Positions 26,352 to 35,273 of a stretch of 57,265 nucleotides of DNA are shown here, piece by piece. Source of the stretch: an uncultured Clostridia bacterium (GTDB lineage: Bacteria > Bacillota > Clostridia > TANB77 > CAG-508); NCBI GenBank assembly GCA_944387555.1, contig CALXFH010000009.1, positions 1 through 57,265 on the forward strand, given 5' to 3'. A program made the position numbers and the translations under genes. The notes beneath the pieces were generated by a model. The model worked only from the letters and a program-made list of their open reading frames with translations, searched no databases and was not told the origin of the DNA. How positions within the stretch are numbered: the stretch's first letter is position 1; each line of letters opens with the position of its first letter.

Positions 26352-26954
26352 TTACCTTCCTATTGTACAAATTTCAAAATCATATTCTTCTATATTTTCA
26401 CCATCTTTTGTATCTTGTATATTTTCTTCATCGTCTATTTCATAAGGCCATTCCCATTTTACTTCTACTTTTTTTATTTTATTCTTTTCTATTGTCCCTT
26501 GCTTCTCATTCATTTCAAATTTAAAGTTTTTAGGACTTTTATTTTTATCAACTATTTTCATTTCATAATCCATATTAGTATTTGATGTTAAATACACATA
26601 AAAACTTCCTTTAGTTCCTGGTGCTATTTTTTCATTTACTAAAGTTTTCATATCTATTGTTTGTAATAAATCTATTTTTTCATAAGTATTTTCACCCTTT
26701 TTTACATTAACTTTATAAATATTATTTTTATCACTTTCATTTTCTTTTTTACTATTCAATATTTTATTACTTGTAATTTCTTTATTGTTTTCTTGAACTT
26801 GTGAATTTCCGGTTCCAAATAATTTAAAGAAAATTAAATCTTCTTGTGAATACAAATCTTTAGCTTGTGCTATTTTTAATAATATACATAAAATGATTAT
26901 AAAAAGTAGAATTAAAATCAATATTTTCTTTTTATTATTTCTTAAATTTTTCAT
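26352..26954 (-). CDS. TasA/SipW-substrate-like exported protein
   Basis: 200 aa. Basic start, one hydrophobic helix (ILILILLFIIILCILLKIAQAKD), then a beta-rich domain. The middle reads LVNEKIAPGTKGSFYVYL, and NFKFEMNEK, KVEVKWEWPYE and DTKDGENIEEYDF line up in order with the protein encoded at 27578-28165 (LVDNKIAPGTSGSFNIIV, LKFVYND, VKWKWDYE, DTQDGQSIQNYTF), so the two are paralogues. TasA-family proteins form extracellular fibres. It overlaps its upstream neighbour by four bases. Confidence 0.68.
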   Translation of the reverse strand: MKNLRNNKKKILILILLFIIILCILLKIAQAKDLYSQEDLIFFKLFGTGNSQVQENNKEITSNKILNSKKENESDKNNIYKVNVKKGENTYEKIDLLQTIDMKTLVNEKIAPGTKGSFYVYLTSNTNMDYEMKIVDKNKSPKNFKFEMNEKQGTIEKNKIKKVEVKWEWPYEIDDEENIQDTKDGENIEEYDFEICTIGR

Positions 26955-27463
26955 AGTACCTCCTGTTTTTGCTCAGAGTGTACTTTTATTTGTATTTGAC
27001 TAAAAATATCATCCATATTTATATTTTTTGATTTATCATATCTAATCTCTAATTTGTAGTTATCCTCTTCTTCTTCATCTTTCGTTAATAAAAACGTTTC
27101 TGTCTTATTTTCATTTATTAGTATTTCTTGATCATCTTTATATAATTTGAGATTTAACCCACTATTTTCTAAATAATTTAATATTTCTATGTAATATTCC
27201 AGATCAACATCTGTTTTTTCTCCTTGTTCATTATAATTTTTTACTTTAAATTCATAAATTCCTTTATTATTGTTATTGTTAATCTCTAAGTTACTTCCAT
27301 TTTCTACCTCAAGTATTGGTTTTGCAATTTCTGTATTTCCGTTTACATCTTTTTTGCTAAATCCTTTTCCCATACTAAATCCTGAGAAAAAGAATAATAC
27401 TACTATTACAATTATAAAAACTGTTGTTATTTCTTTTTTTCTATTTTTCATTTTTTCTTTCAT
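26951..27463 (-). CDS. Small exported TasA-like/fibre-associated protein
   Basis: 170 aa with signal-anchor helix (EITTVFIIVIVVLFFFSGFSMGKG) and an extracellular part of predicted beta strands (GIYEFKVKNYNEQ, LEYYIEILNYLENSGLNLKLY), as in TasA-like folds. The match is by pattern and neighbourhood only. ATG at 27463, GGAGG five bases ahead. It lies in the middle of a four-gene operon. Confidence 0.55.
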   Translation of the reverse strand: MKEKMKNRKKEITTVFIIVIVVLFFFSGFSMGKGFSKKDVNGNTEIAKPILEVENGSNLEINNNNNKGIYEFKVKNYNEQGEKTDVDLEYYIEILNYLENSGLNLKLYKDDQEILINENKTETFLLTKDEEEEDNYKLEIRYDKSKNINMDDIFSQIQIKVHSEQKQEVL

Positions 27464-27577
27464 CTTACCCTCCTAAATATTTGTACTAGTGGGGAATATC
27501 TGTTTCTACCTTCCCCACTTGGTACAAAGGTGAATTTTTCATTTTCATTTTTTCTATAATTTTCTATTTCTAAGATT

Positions 27578-28165
27578 TTAAGCCTTTGGTTCTACTTGTG
27601 TTCCAGTAACAACTACATTAAATGTATAGTTTTGGATACTTTGTCCATCTTGTGTATCTACCAAGTCATTACTTTCAATTTCTTCAGGACTACTTCCTGT
27701 TTCATAATCCCATTTCCATTTAACATTTAATGTTCTTGTTTTTTCTTCATCATTTGCATTTATTTTTCCTGATAAATCTTTTTCTAAATCTTTAATTGAA
27801 TTATATTCTGTGTCATTATAGACAAATTTTAGATTTTGTGGTTTATTTTCTTCTTCTGTAAAAGCAATATTATAGTTAATACCAACATCTGAACCTGTTG
27901 CATCTACTATTATATTAAAGCTTCCACTTGTTCCAGGGGCAATTTTATTATCTACAAGTGTTTCATTATCACACGTAGATGCTAGGTTTATTTCTTCTAC
28001 TTGCTCACTTTGTCCGTTTACTTTAAAGCTCCATGTGGCAACTTCTGCTACACCTTCACCTCTTACTTGACTTACATATTTAGCATATGCTTGTCCGCCT
28101 ATAAAAGCTAATAAAACAATAGCTAAAATAGCAAGCACAATTAACACTTTTTTCTTTCTTGTCAA
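27578..28165 (-). CDS. TasA/CalY-family matrix-fibre-like protein
   Basis: 195 aa from TTG at 28165 (GGAGG seven bases ahead). Signal sequence VLIVLAILAIVLLAFIGGQA then YAKYVSQVRGEGVAEVATWSF, the typical start of SipW-dependent TasA/camelysin proteins. Then a jelly-roll-like domain (IAPGTSGSFNIIVDATGSDV, VKWKWDYE). It is expected to be processed by a SipW-type signal peptidase, not in the window, and to form surface fibres. The first gene after a near-consensus promoter (28303-28331), it is likely well expressed. Confidence 0.75.
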   Translation of the reverse strand: MTRKKKVLIVLAILAIVLLAFIGGQAYAKYVSQVRGEGVAEVATWSFKVNGQSEQVEEINLASTCDNETLVDNKIAPGTSGSFNIIVDATGSDVGINYNIAFTEEENKPQNLKFVYNDTEYNSIKDLEKDLSGKINANDEEKTRTLNVKWKWDYETGSSPEEIESNDLVDTQDGQSIQNYTFNVVVTGTQVEPKA

Positions 28166-28302
28166 AAGCACTCCTCCTTTTTATTAAATTTTCTTTTTTG
28201 GATTTTTTTAGATTTTAAATGACTCTAAAAAATGAATTAAATTCTATTCTTTTATAAAGAATTAAATTAAAAATTATAGAATTAATTTGAAAATGTAAAT
28301 AT

Positions 28303-28331
28303 ATTATAATTACAAAAAATGGAATTGTCAA
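28303..28331 (-). promoter_or_regulatory. Near-consensus promoter of the TasA-like operon
   Basis: Minus strand TTGACA (28331-28326), exactly 17 bases, TATAAT (28308-28303). The roughly 135-base AT-rich leader has room for regulation. Confidence 0.8.
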
Positions 28332-28400
28332 TTCTTTTTCGAAAAATTCTCAAACTTTTCATCGCAAAATTCGACAAAATTCCACTTTTTGATATAACTT

Positions 28401-28787
28401 TTATTTTTTATTTACTCCAATTATACCTCCTATTATCCCAAACACAACACCTACTGCTATCATAATGACACTTTGAATATTAAGACTAAATCTGACATTT
28501 AAAAGGCTAGAAATTAGATATAATATTAAAATATACCCTCCTCCTACTAATGCACCATTTAAAATTCCATTCTTTTTTATTTTTATATTTCCAATAGAAC
28601 TTCCAATTAATATGCTTATTGCAGTAACAACTATTATTACTGGCACAATTGTTGCTTCACTTATATTTGTATATGTTAGTATTATAGAAAATATAAATAA
28701 ACAAATAACTGTAAACAGCATTGATATTCCTATTCCTATAAATATATTTTTAATTGTTCCTTTTCCACTTTCCTGATATGTTTCCAT
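28401..28787 (-). CDS. TIGR04086-type membrane protein
   Basis: 128 aa, four TM helices (NIFIGIGISMLFTVICLFIFS, ATIVPVIIVVTAISILIGSSIG, GILNGALVGGGYILILYLIS, SVIMIAVGVVFGIIGGIIG). Glycine pattern and length match the YrzE/TIGR04086 family of unknown function. I use the ATG at 28787 because GGAGG is five bases before it. Confidence 0.7.
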   Translation of the reverse strand: METYQESGKGTIKNIFIGIGISMLFTVICLFIFSIILTYTNISEATIVPVIIVVTAISILIGSSIGNIKIKKNGILNGALVGGGYILILYLISSLLNVRFSLNIQSVIMIAVGVVFGIIGGIIGVNKK

Positions 28788-28858
28788 CTTTCCCTCCAAA
28801 ATAAAATATTTATTTTTTCTTATTTAATTTATATTAAATAAAAAAAGAAATAGAACTT

Positions 28859-29428
28859 TTATAATTCTATTTCTTCTAATTTTTCTATTATCCTAACTAC
28901 AATTTCTTCTCTTTTAAATTCTTTTCCAGTTTCTTTTTTTAACGATGTTGCTATATTCTTTGTTTCATCTGGGAATTTGTCTTCATTTACATTAAAACCA
29001 AAACTTATTAATAGATATTTTATTTTTTCTCCTTGTGTATGTACTTCTGTCAATATTCCGCATATTTTTTTATCATTAAACATTAAATCATTTGGCTTCT
29101 TTATTTTTAACTCATATCCATATAACTCATAAATTGCATCTCGTATTTTTTCAGCTATTTCTGTTGTTAAATTATCCAATTTATTTATCTTACATTTTGG
29201 ATGCAATATTATAGTAGCTGCTATATTTTTTCCATAACCTGTATACCAACTTCTTCCTTTTGTCCCTATTCCTCCCGTTTGTACTTCTGCTAATAACAGC
29301 ATTCCTTCATTTTCTTCTTTTTCTGCAATCTTTTTCGCATACAAATGTGTTGATTCTATTTCTTTAAAATATTCTATTTTCTTACCTATCTTTTTTGTTT
29401 TTGCATTTTTTATTTTTTCTAAATTCAT
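28859..29428 (-). CDS. Biotin protein ligase-like (BirA catalytic domain)
   Basis: 189 aa: only a BPL catalytic domain, lacking the N-terminal HTH and the C-terminal SH3-like domain of full BirA. Motifs: IESTHLYAK (about 24-32), the ATP/biotin loop GIGTKGRSWYTG (about 52-63), KPNDLMF and the conserved KICGILTE. The loop GRGRxGRxW is degenerate (GIGTKGRSW), so activity or substrate may differ. It is probably biotinylation of carboxylase subunits, with ATP giving biotinyl-AMP. Monocistronic. Confidence 0.75.
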   Translation of the reverse strand: MNLEKIKNAKTKKIGKKIEYFKEIESTHLYAKKIAEKEENEGMLLLAEVQTGGIGTKGRSWYTGYGKNIAATIILHPKCKINKLDNLTTEIAEKIRDAIYELYGYELKIKKPNDLMFNDKKICGILTEVHTQGEKIKYLLISFGFNVNEDKFPDETKNIATSLKKETGKEFKREEIVVRIIEKLEEIEL

Positions 29429-29481
29429 ATCTTCCTTCCTTTTTGTTTTTATTTTTCTTTCTTATTTTTTATTTTTATAGG

Positions 29482-29516
29482 TAAGCTCCCAAACTTTAAT
29501 AAAGTTTGGGAGCTTA
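29482..29516 (-). terminator. Strong terminator after the nucleotide kinase gene
   Basis: A 16-bp perfect stem (TAAGCTCCCAAACTTT with its complement) and 3-base loop, followed on the minus strand by an A/U-rich tract. Confidence 0.85.
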
Positions 29517-29537
29517 AGAATGGCCTATTGTGTTAGG

Positions 29538-30164
29538 TTACAACACTTCAAGTTCTATTAAACGCTTCTTTATAAATTCAAATACTTCCTCAGTTGTCAT
29601 CTGAGTAGTATCTACATAAATGTTTACAGCATTATCAAAATGTTCTAAATCTGCATTTCCTTCCTGCAATTCACGATATGCTCTTCTGGTTTCAGCCTCC
29701 TGACGCCTTATATAAGTCAAATATTCAAACTTATCTGCATCAGGATCGTCCTTTATACGACCATATGCTGTTACAGCTTCTGCCACCATGTGAATAATCA
29801 CATCACATTTTGGAAGAGTTTGAATTTGATTAAGGTCTGCAACCCAAGAATAGCTATACCCTTGCACTGCTCCATGGACAAAGCTGTCCAAGAAACCTCT
29901 TTGTGTAAGTATTATGTCATAATCTTGGGAATCTTGCCATTTCTTAAAGTGCTCTGCGAAAATGCGATTGTCTAAAGCAAACAACATTCTGTCTGTATAA
30001 GGATCATTAGAAACATTGAGCAAGTTTTTTACCAAATACTCATCATATGGCAACCTGCTACGCATAACCCGCTTATTATTTTCTTCCATCCACATTTCCA
30101 GATTATCTACGAGAGTAGTCTTACCAGAACCGTCCAATCCACTAACAACAATCCACTTAGCCAT
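29538..30164 (-). CDS. Thymidylate/deoxynucleoside kinase-like protein, atypical composition
   Basis: 208 aa. P-loop GLDGSGKTTL (9-18), a DR-like nucleoside-binding segment (RMLFALDNRIFAEH), TQRGFLDS and a lid with RRQEAETRRAYRE place it among dTMP kinase/deoxynucleoside kinases. The family phosphorylates (d)NMPs or nucleosides with ATP. It is a lone gene with consensus promoter, a 20-bp operator-like dyad, GAAAGGA ribosome site and strong terminator. Codon use is richer in G/C than neighbours, and a CGG (30069-30071) is read as Arg. I infer transfer, possibly from phage. It is not the housekeeping tmk with confidence. Confidence 0.75.
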   Translation of the reverse strand: MAKWIVVSGLDGSGKTTLVDNLEMWMEENNKRVMRSRLPYDEYLVKNLLNVSNDPYTDRMLFALDNRIFAEHFKKWQDSQDYDIILTQRGFLDSFVHGAVQGYSYSWVADLNQIQTLPKCDVIIHMVAEAVTAYGRIKDDPDADKFEYLTYIRRQEAETRRAYRELQEGNADLEHFDNAVNIYVDTTQMTTEEVFEFIKKRLIELEVL

Positions 30165-30189
30165 ACTTCTTCCTTTCTCTTGTCTAATA

Positions 30190-30209
30190 TTGTCCTATAC
30201 ATAGGACAA
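30190..30209. promoter_or_regulatory. 20-bp dyad, operator-like
   Basis: TTGTCCTA-TACA-TAGGACAA lies about 20 bases downstream of the -10 box of the kinase gene, in the leader. Its position suits a repressor site or an RNA hairpin. Confidence 0.55.
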
Positions 30210-30230
30210 TTAATACAATAGATATTTTTT

Positions 30231-30260
30231 ATTATATACCATTTTTAGGTATTATGTCAA
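30231..30260 (-). promoter_or_regulatory. Consensus promoter of the kinase gene
   Basis: Minus strand TTGACA (30260-30255), 18 bases, TATAAT (30236-30231). Confidence 0.75.
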
Positions 30261-30281
30261 TAGAAAGTTGTTACTTCTGTT

Positions 30282-31166
30282 TTATTTAAAATATTTTACT
30301 TTTTCTTTCCAATCATCTATTATAGTGTTTTCTATTTTTAAATTACCTTTACCTACACCAACATCTACACCTGGTTTATTCCTTCCATGATAATCACTTC
30401 CACCAGATTTATATAAATTCCTTTTTTTACATATTTCCAATAATTTTTCGGTTTGTTCTTTAGAAAAAGTTGTATAATAGCATTCTATACCATCTATTTT
30501 ATAATTTTCTAATATAAAATTTAATATCTTTTGTGAATTTTCTCTATATTCAAAAATATGTGGTATAAAAACTAGTCCTCCTGCTTCTCTTACTAAATTT
30601 GCAGCTGTATTAAAATCTGGGACGAAGTCATCCATCTCTACATATAAAATGCCTTCTGGATTGGACATATATGCTCTATAAAATACTTTCACATCATTCC
30701 ATGCTTCATTTGAAATAAATTTTCTATTTTCTTCATTTTTTATTATTTCACTATGTATAAATTTAGAAGCAAAACCATTTGAATCATATCTTTCTAAGCA
30801 GTTTTCCTCTAAAATTATTCCAGCTTTTATACACTTATTATATAATCTTTCTACTTCTATTCTATTTCTTTTTTCTGCTGGTATATATACATTTTTTACT
30901 AACTCATTCATTTTTTTATAATCTATACCATACCCAAGTATTTCAATAGGTATATTTAATACTTTTGTATTTAATTCAATTCCAGGTATTATTTTTCCTT
31001 TATATAAATCCTGTATTTCTATATTTTCTAATTCTTCATATGAAAGTGCAGTATTATGGTCTGTAATTGATATTACATCCAAATTTCTTTCTTGAACCCT
31101 TTTTAGAATTTCAATACAACTATCACTTCCATCTGAATATTTTGTATGCATATGTAAGTCTATCAT
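30282..31166 (-). CDS. PHP-domain phosphoesterase
   Basis: 294 aa. Metal-binding motifs in order: DLHMHTKYSDGSD (3-15), SITDHNT (about 35-41), PGIELNT (about 61-67), FIPHIFEYR and a C-terminal GGSDYHGRNKPG. This arrangement is the PHP superfamily of the TrpH/RNase AM or histidinol-phosphatase-like type, which hydrolyses phosphate esters or 3'-5' nucleotides using two or three metals. GGGGAGG precedes the ATG. The downstream gene (31208) is actually upstream in transcription; they may be co-transcribed. Confidence 0.82.
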   Translation of the reverse strand: MIDLHMHTKYSDGSDSCIEILKRVQERNLDVISITDHNTALSYEELENIEIQDLYKGKIIPGIELNTKVLNIPIEILGYGIDYKKMNELVKNVYIPAEKRNRIEVERLYNKCIKAGIILEENCLERYDSNGFASKFIHSEIIKNEENRKFISNEAWNDVKVFYRAYMSNPEGILYVEMDDFVPDFNTAANLVREAGGLVFIPHIFEYRENSQKILNFILENYKIDGIECYYTTFSKEQTEKLLEICKKRNLYKSGGSDYHGRNKPGVDVGVGKGNLKIENTIIDDWKEKVKYFK

Positions 31167-31207
31167 ATATTATCCTCCCCTTATCAAAATATTTTTAATT
31201 TATATTT

Positions 31208-31618
31208 TTACTTTATAAGGCTTAAATCACCATTTATTATTATTGGCGAAAATCCCGATATTTCATCATATAACATTCCCTCTGGGATATCATTATATAA
31301 ATAAATTTTTTTATTTTTTCTAAAAGCTTCATATAATTCTAAGAATGTTGCTCCTCCTATATAATTTTTCTTTCCATTTTTATCAAAATTCAAGGTTAAA
31401 ACTGCATCCATTTTTTCTATTCTTTCTTCACTCATTTTAAACATTTTTGCTTTGAATTCTGAATGAGCTTTAGCTCCTAATTTCCAAGCTTTATCTTCTA
31501 CATTTCCATCATAATATGAATTTGGTAATTCAACTACATGTCCCATAGATTCTAATTTTTCTTTTATTGGTTCTATATCTTTATAAAAAGCCTTACTACA
31601 AATAATTAGTATTTTCAT
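31208..31618 (-). CDS. Nucleoside 2-deoxyribosyltransferase-like hypothetical protein
   Basis: 136 aa with a Rossmann-like pattern: MKILIICSKAFYKDIEPIKEKLESMGH, a middle KMDAVLTLNFDKNGKKNYIGGATFLELYEAF and IYLYNDIPEG. The shape resembles the nucleoside 2-deoxyribosyltransferase/TIR-like fold used to detect or bind nucleotides. Key catalytic residues are not clear, so function stays open. AGGAGG precedes the ATG. It follows the two tRNA genes. Confidence 0.55.
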   Translation of the reverse strand: MKILIICSKAFYKDIEPIKEKLESMGHVVELPNSYYDGNVEDKAWKLGAKAHSEFKAKMFKMSEERIEKMDAVLTLNFDKNGKKNYIGGATFLELYEAFRKNKKIYLYNDIPEGMLYDEISGFSPIIINGDLSLIK

Positions 31619-31717
31619 TTTGTCCTCCTAAATTCTATTTTTTCATATTTTATCATAACACAAAAATATTCTCAAGAAAAAAATAAAGACTTCCGAAGAT
31701 ATCGAAAGTCATTTTTA

Positions 31718-31792
31718 TGGCTGGGCTGGCAAGATTCGAACTTGCGCATGCCAGAGTCAAAGTCTGGTGCCTTACCGCTTGGCTACAGCCCA
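31718..31792 (-). tRNA. tRNA-Gln (TTG)
   Basis: Acceptor TGGGCTG pairs with CAGCCCA, G discriminator and an encoded CCA. The anticodon arm has loop CTTTGAC, giving anticodon TTG. It is transcribed after tRNA-His from one promoter. Confidence 0.93.
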
Positions 31793-31809
31793 ATATATCT
31801 TTATACAAA

Positions 31810-31887
31810 TGGGGTGGAAGATGGGACTCGAACCCACGGTCTCCAGTGCCACAAACTGGCGCGTTAACCAACTACGCTACATCCACC
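31810..31887 (-). tRNA. tRNA-His (GTG)
   Basis: Anticodon stem CCAGT/ACTGG with loop TTGTGGC gives GTG. The extra 5' G pairs with a C discriminator, the His identity mark, and CCA is encoded. One U-U mismatch is seen in the acceptor stem (sixth pair). Confidence 0.92.
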
Positions 31888-31913
31888 ATACTGTTTGCTT
31901 AAGCACATATAAT

Positions 31914-31943
31914 ATTATAACCAATTTCTACCCCATTTGTCAA
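31914..31943 (-). promoter_or_regulatory. Promoter of the tRNA pair
   Basis: Minus strand TTGACA (31943-31938), 18 bases, TATAAT (31919-31914), ending about 27 bases before tRNA-His. Confidence 0.7.
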
Positions 31944-31974
31944 CTGTTTTTTTATATTTTTATTAATTTTTCAA

Positions 31975-32769
31975 TTATTCTCCTGTTGATAAACTACTTG
32001 GGTCTATTCCATATTGTTGATACATCCAACTCATATAATCAAATGGTGTTAAAGTTTCTGGTAATCCATAATCTACTCCATTAGTTTCTACTCTTATTGA
32101 AGTAATAGTAACCGGATTAACTGGTGTACTTACTTCTGTATTTCCTGTTTGTTCACTATCATCTGCAGCTTTTACTTCTACATTTTCTATATTATGAACT
32201 ACATCCATTCCTTCTATAACTTTACCAAATGCTGTATAGTATCCATTTAAAGAACTATTTGCTTTTGTCATTATAAAAAATTGTGAACTTCCAGAGTTAT
32301 ATGATTGTTCTTGTAAGCTTGAAGAATATTGAGTATAATCATTTCTTGCCATTCCTATTGTTCCTTCTTCAAATTTCAATTTATTATCAACTCCATTAGA
32401 TATAAATTCACCTTTTATAGAATAATCTTTATCTTCTCCACCATCTTTTAAATCAGATATTTTAGCTCCACCTTCACCTGTTCCTTCTGGGTCTCCACCT
32501 TGAATCATAAAATCTTTTACAACCCTATGGAATGTTAACCCGTCATAAAATCCTCTATTTGCTAAAGCTATAAAGTTTGCAACTGTTTCAGGTGCTTGGT
32601 CTGGATATAATTCTATCTTTACTGTTCCAAAATTTTCAACTTCCATTGTAGCAACTGGATTTTTAACTTCCATAGTAGCATTTCTATAATATCCAAATGC
32701 TATTACCCCTACTAGTGCTAAAATTATTATTAAAACTATTATCCATAATATGTTTTTAAATGTTTTCAT
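31975..32769 (-). CDS. Membrane-anchored cyclophilin peptidyl-prolyl isomerase
   Basis: 264 aa: N-terminal TM anchor (ILWIIVLIIILALVGVIAFGYY), then a cyclophilin domain with ANFIALANRGFYDGLTFHRVV, FMIQGGDPEGTGEGG, GMARN, SSQFFIMTK and YTAFGKVIEGMDVV. It should catalyse cis/trans proline isomerisation of exported proteins at the outer face of the membrane. A short tail (about 225-264) is extra. It lies 17 bases after disA, likely the end of a radA-disA-ppi unit. Confidence 0.9.
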   Translation of the reverse strand: MKTFKNILWIIVLIIILALVGVIAFGYYRNATMEVKNPVATMEVENFGTVKIELYPDQAPETVANFIALANRGFYDGLTFHRVVKDFMIQGGDPEGTGEGGAKISDLKDGGEDKDYSIKGEFISNGVDNKLKFEEGTIGMARNDYTQYSSSLQEQSYNSGSSQFFIMTKANSSLNGYYTAFGKVIEGMDVVHNIENVEVKAADDSEQTGNTEVSTPVNPVTITSIRVETNGVDYGLPETLTPFDYMSWMYQQYGIDPSSLSTGE

Positions 32770-32786
32770 TACTATAATCCTCCTAT

Positions 32787-33872
32787 TTAAATTAAATTAT
32801 CAAAAATAAATTGTTCTTGCATTCTTTTTAATGACTGTTTTATAGTTCTTGCTCTTACTTCTCCAATTCCGTCAACTTCATCTAGACTTTCAATATCTGC
32901 AGCTAAAATATGTTGGAATGATTTAAAAGAGTCTACTAGATTTTCTACTATGTTACTTGGCATTCTTGGAATTTTATTTAATATCCTATAACCTTTCGTA
33001 TAAACTCCAACCTCATCATAATTGTCAAACGTTTCATATCCTAAAAGTTTAGCAATAACAGACTCCTTAGCTATATCTTCATAACTCAAATTTTCTAAGC
33101 TCTCTATTACTTTTTCTGGTGTTCTTTTATTTCTTCCTTTACCAGGTACAATATAATCTTTAATAATTAATAATTCTTCTTTTTCTAAACCACCTATTAA
33201 TTCATCTAGCTGCATTTTAACTAGTCTTCCGTCATTTCCTAATTCATATATTTGTCTTTGAATTTCTTCTACAATTTTCATAACCATTTCGGCTCTTTGT
33301 ATTGCAACTATTACATTTTCCAAAGTAACTATATCATTAAATTCATATTCGTTCAAGATATTTAACTTATTATCAAATACCTTTTTATATTTTTCAAGTG
33401 TCTGTATAGCTTGGTTTGCTTTACTTAGTACTGAGTCAGTATCTTCTAATATGTATCTATCATTTCCTTTAAATACAGTAATAATACTTCTTCTTTGTGA
33501 AATACTAATTACAAGTTCACCCGTTTGTTTTGCTGTTCTTTCAGCAGTTCTATGTCTTGTTCCTGTTTCTAAAGTAGTAATTTCATGTGATGGAATAAGT
33601 TGTGCATTTGCATATAGAATTTTCTTTAAATCACCACTTAAAACAATTGCTCCATCCATTTTCGCTAATTCATATAATTTAGAAGATGTATAATCTTCAT
33701 TAATAACAAAACCACCATCTACTACTTCTTTTAAAACATCATTATTATCTGTTATTAATAATAAAGCCCCTGTTCTTGCTCTTAATATATTTTCTAGTCC
33801 ATCTCTTATGGGAGTTCCTGGTGCGATTAATTTTAAAATTTCTGTTATATTATCCTCTTTGCCCTTTCTCAA
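32787..33872 (-). CDS. disA: DNA integrity scanning diadenylate cyclase DisA
   Basis: 361 aa. DisA makes c-di-AMP from two ATP and stops when it meets branched DNA. The N-terminal DAC domain has MDGAIVL (DGA motif, about 72-78) and GTRHRTAER (RHR motif, about 103-111). A helical spine follows, and a C-terminal helix-hairpin-helix domain (SLDEVDGIGEVRARTIK) binds DNA. The start is TTG at 33872. Directly downstream of radA, the conserved pair. Confidence 0.94.
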   Translation of the reverse strand: MRKGKEDNITEILKLIAPGTPIRDGLENILRARTGALLLITDNNDVLKEVVDGGFVINEDYTSSKLYELAKMDGAIVLSGDLKKILYANAQLIPSHEITTLETGTRHRTAERTAKQTGELVISISQRRSIITVFKGNDRYILEDTDSVLSKANQAIQTLEKYKKVFDNKLNILNEYEFNDIVTLENVIVAIQRAEMVMKIVEEIQRQIYELGNDGRLVKMQLDELIGGLEKEELLIIKDYIVPGKGRNKRTPEKVIESLENLSYEDIAKESVIAKLLGYETFDNYDEVGVYTKGYRILNKIPRMPSNIVENLVDSFKSFQHILAADIESLDEVDGIGEVRARTIKQSLKRMQEQFIFDNLI

Positions 33873-33902
33873 AGTTCAAACTCTCCCTTCTAAAAAATCA
33901 AA

Positions 33903-35267
33903 TTATTTTAAGCCAATCTTTTTCAAAGCTTCATTAACATCCTTGATGCCTATTATATCTAATTTATAATTATCTTTCAAGTCTTTTTTGTTACTTTCTG
34001 GAATTAAACAAGTTTTAAATCCCAATTTTTCTGCTTCTTTTACTCTTTTTTCAATCATATTAATTCTTCTAACTTCACCTGTTAGACCCACTTCGCCTAA
34101 TATTATCATATCTTTTGGAATTGGAACATTTTTAAAACTAGATGCTGTAACCATTATAATTCCTAAATCTGCTGCTGGTTCGTTTACCTTAATCCCTCCT
34201 ACTACATTTAAATAAACATCTTGTGAGCTAAGCATCATTCCAGCTCTTTTTTCTAAGACCGCAATTAGTAAAGTAAGTCTATTATAATCAATTCCATTAG
34301 CAGTTCTTCTTGGGTATCCAAATATAGTTTGCGTGGTTAATGCTTGAAGTTCAACTAAAAGTGGTCTTGTCCCTTCCATGGTTGCAACTATACAAGACCC
34401 TGATGGATTCTCTTCTCTATCTGATATTAATATGTCAGATGGATTAGTAATTTCACACATTCCTTTATCTTGCATTTCAAACATTCCAATTTCATTAGTA
34501 GATCCAAATCTATTTTTTACACCTCTTAAAATTCTATAAGAAAAATATCTTTCTCCTTCTAAATATAAAACAGTATCTACCATGTGTTCTAGAACTCTTG
34601 GTCCTGCAATATTTCCTTCTTTAGTAACATGTCCAATTATAATAGTAGTAATACCTTTAGACTTACACACTCTCATAACTTGAGATGTAATTTCTCTTAC
34701 TTGGCTTACACTTCCAGCTGCCGCTGTAATTTCTTCTGAATACATAGTTTGTATAGAATCTATTATAACAAGTTTAGGATTAACATTTAAAATAGCTTGG
34801 TTTACAAGTTCTATATTAGTCTCTCCCAAAAATAGAATATCTTCATTGTTGATACCTAATCTATCTGCTCTTAATTTTATTTGTTCTGCTGATTCCTCAC
34901 CAGAAACATATAAAACCTTTCCATCACCTTTAATCTTATCACATATTTGTAAAATAAGTGTAGACTTACCAATTCCTGGCTCTCCTCCAAGTAGCACTAA
35001 AGAGCCTTTAACTAGCCCTCCACCTAAAACTCTATCTAATTCATTAAAACCTGTATGAGTTCTTATAGTTTCCTTTGCTTCATAAGAATTTAAAGTTTGT
35101 GGCATAGCTACTTTTCCATCAGATTGAGAAAGCCCTTTACTCTTAGTTTCAACAACCTTTTGCTCATAAAAAGTATTCCAACTATTACAAGCAGGGCATT
35201 TTCCTAGCCATTTACTTGATTCATAACCACACTCACTACAAACAAAAACTGTTTTACTTTTTGCCAT
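33903..35267 (-). CDS. radA: DNA repair protein RadA
   Basis: 454 aa. RadA is a hexameric branch-migration ATPase. N-terminal zinc finger (CSECGYESSKWLGKCPAC), Walker A GEPGIGKST, RadA-specific KNRFGSTNE and a C-terminal Lon-like domain. The ATG at 35267 is the only sensible start, but no ribosome site precedes it. Six bases upstream lies the terminal repeat of the transposase module, which seems to have replaced the native leader. Confidence 0.94.
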   Translation of the reverse strand: MAKSKTVFVCSECGYESSKWLGKCPACNSWNTFYEQKVVETKSKGLSQSDGKVAMPQTLNSYEAKETIRTHTGFNELDRVLGGGLVKGSLVLLGGEPGIGKSTLILQICDKIKGDGKVLYVSGEESAEQIKLRADRLGINNEDILFLGETNIELVNQAILNVNPKLVIIDSIQTMYSEEITAAAGSVSQVREITSQVMRVCKSKGITTIIIGHVTKEGNIAGPRVLEHMVDTVLYLEGERYFSYRILRGVKNRFGSTNEIGMFEMQDKGMCEITNPSDILISDREENPSGSCIVATMEGTRPLLVELQALTTQTIFGYPRRTANGIDYNRLTLLIAVLEKRAGMMLSSQDVYLNVVGGIKVNEPAADLGIIMVTASSFKNVPIPKDMIILGEVGLTGEVRRINMIEKRVKEAEKLGFKTCLIPESNKKDLKDNYKLDIIGIKDVNEALKKIGLK

Positions 35268-35273
35268 GTACTA

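Noticed and set aside
31653..32084. ORFs crossing the tRNA genes
   Set aside because: They read through tRNA-Gln and tRNA-His in both strands and have no family signature.
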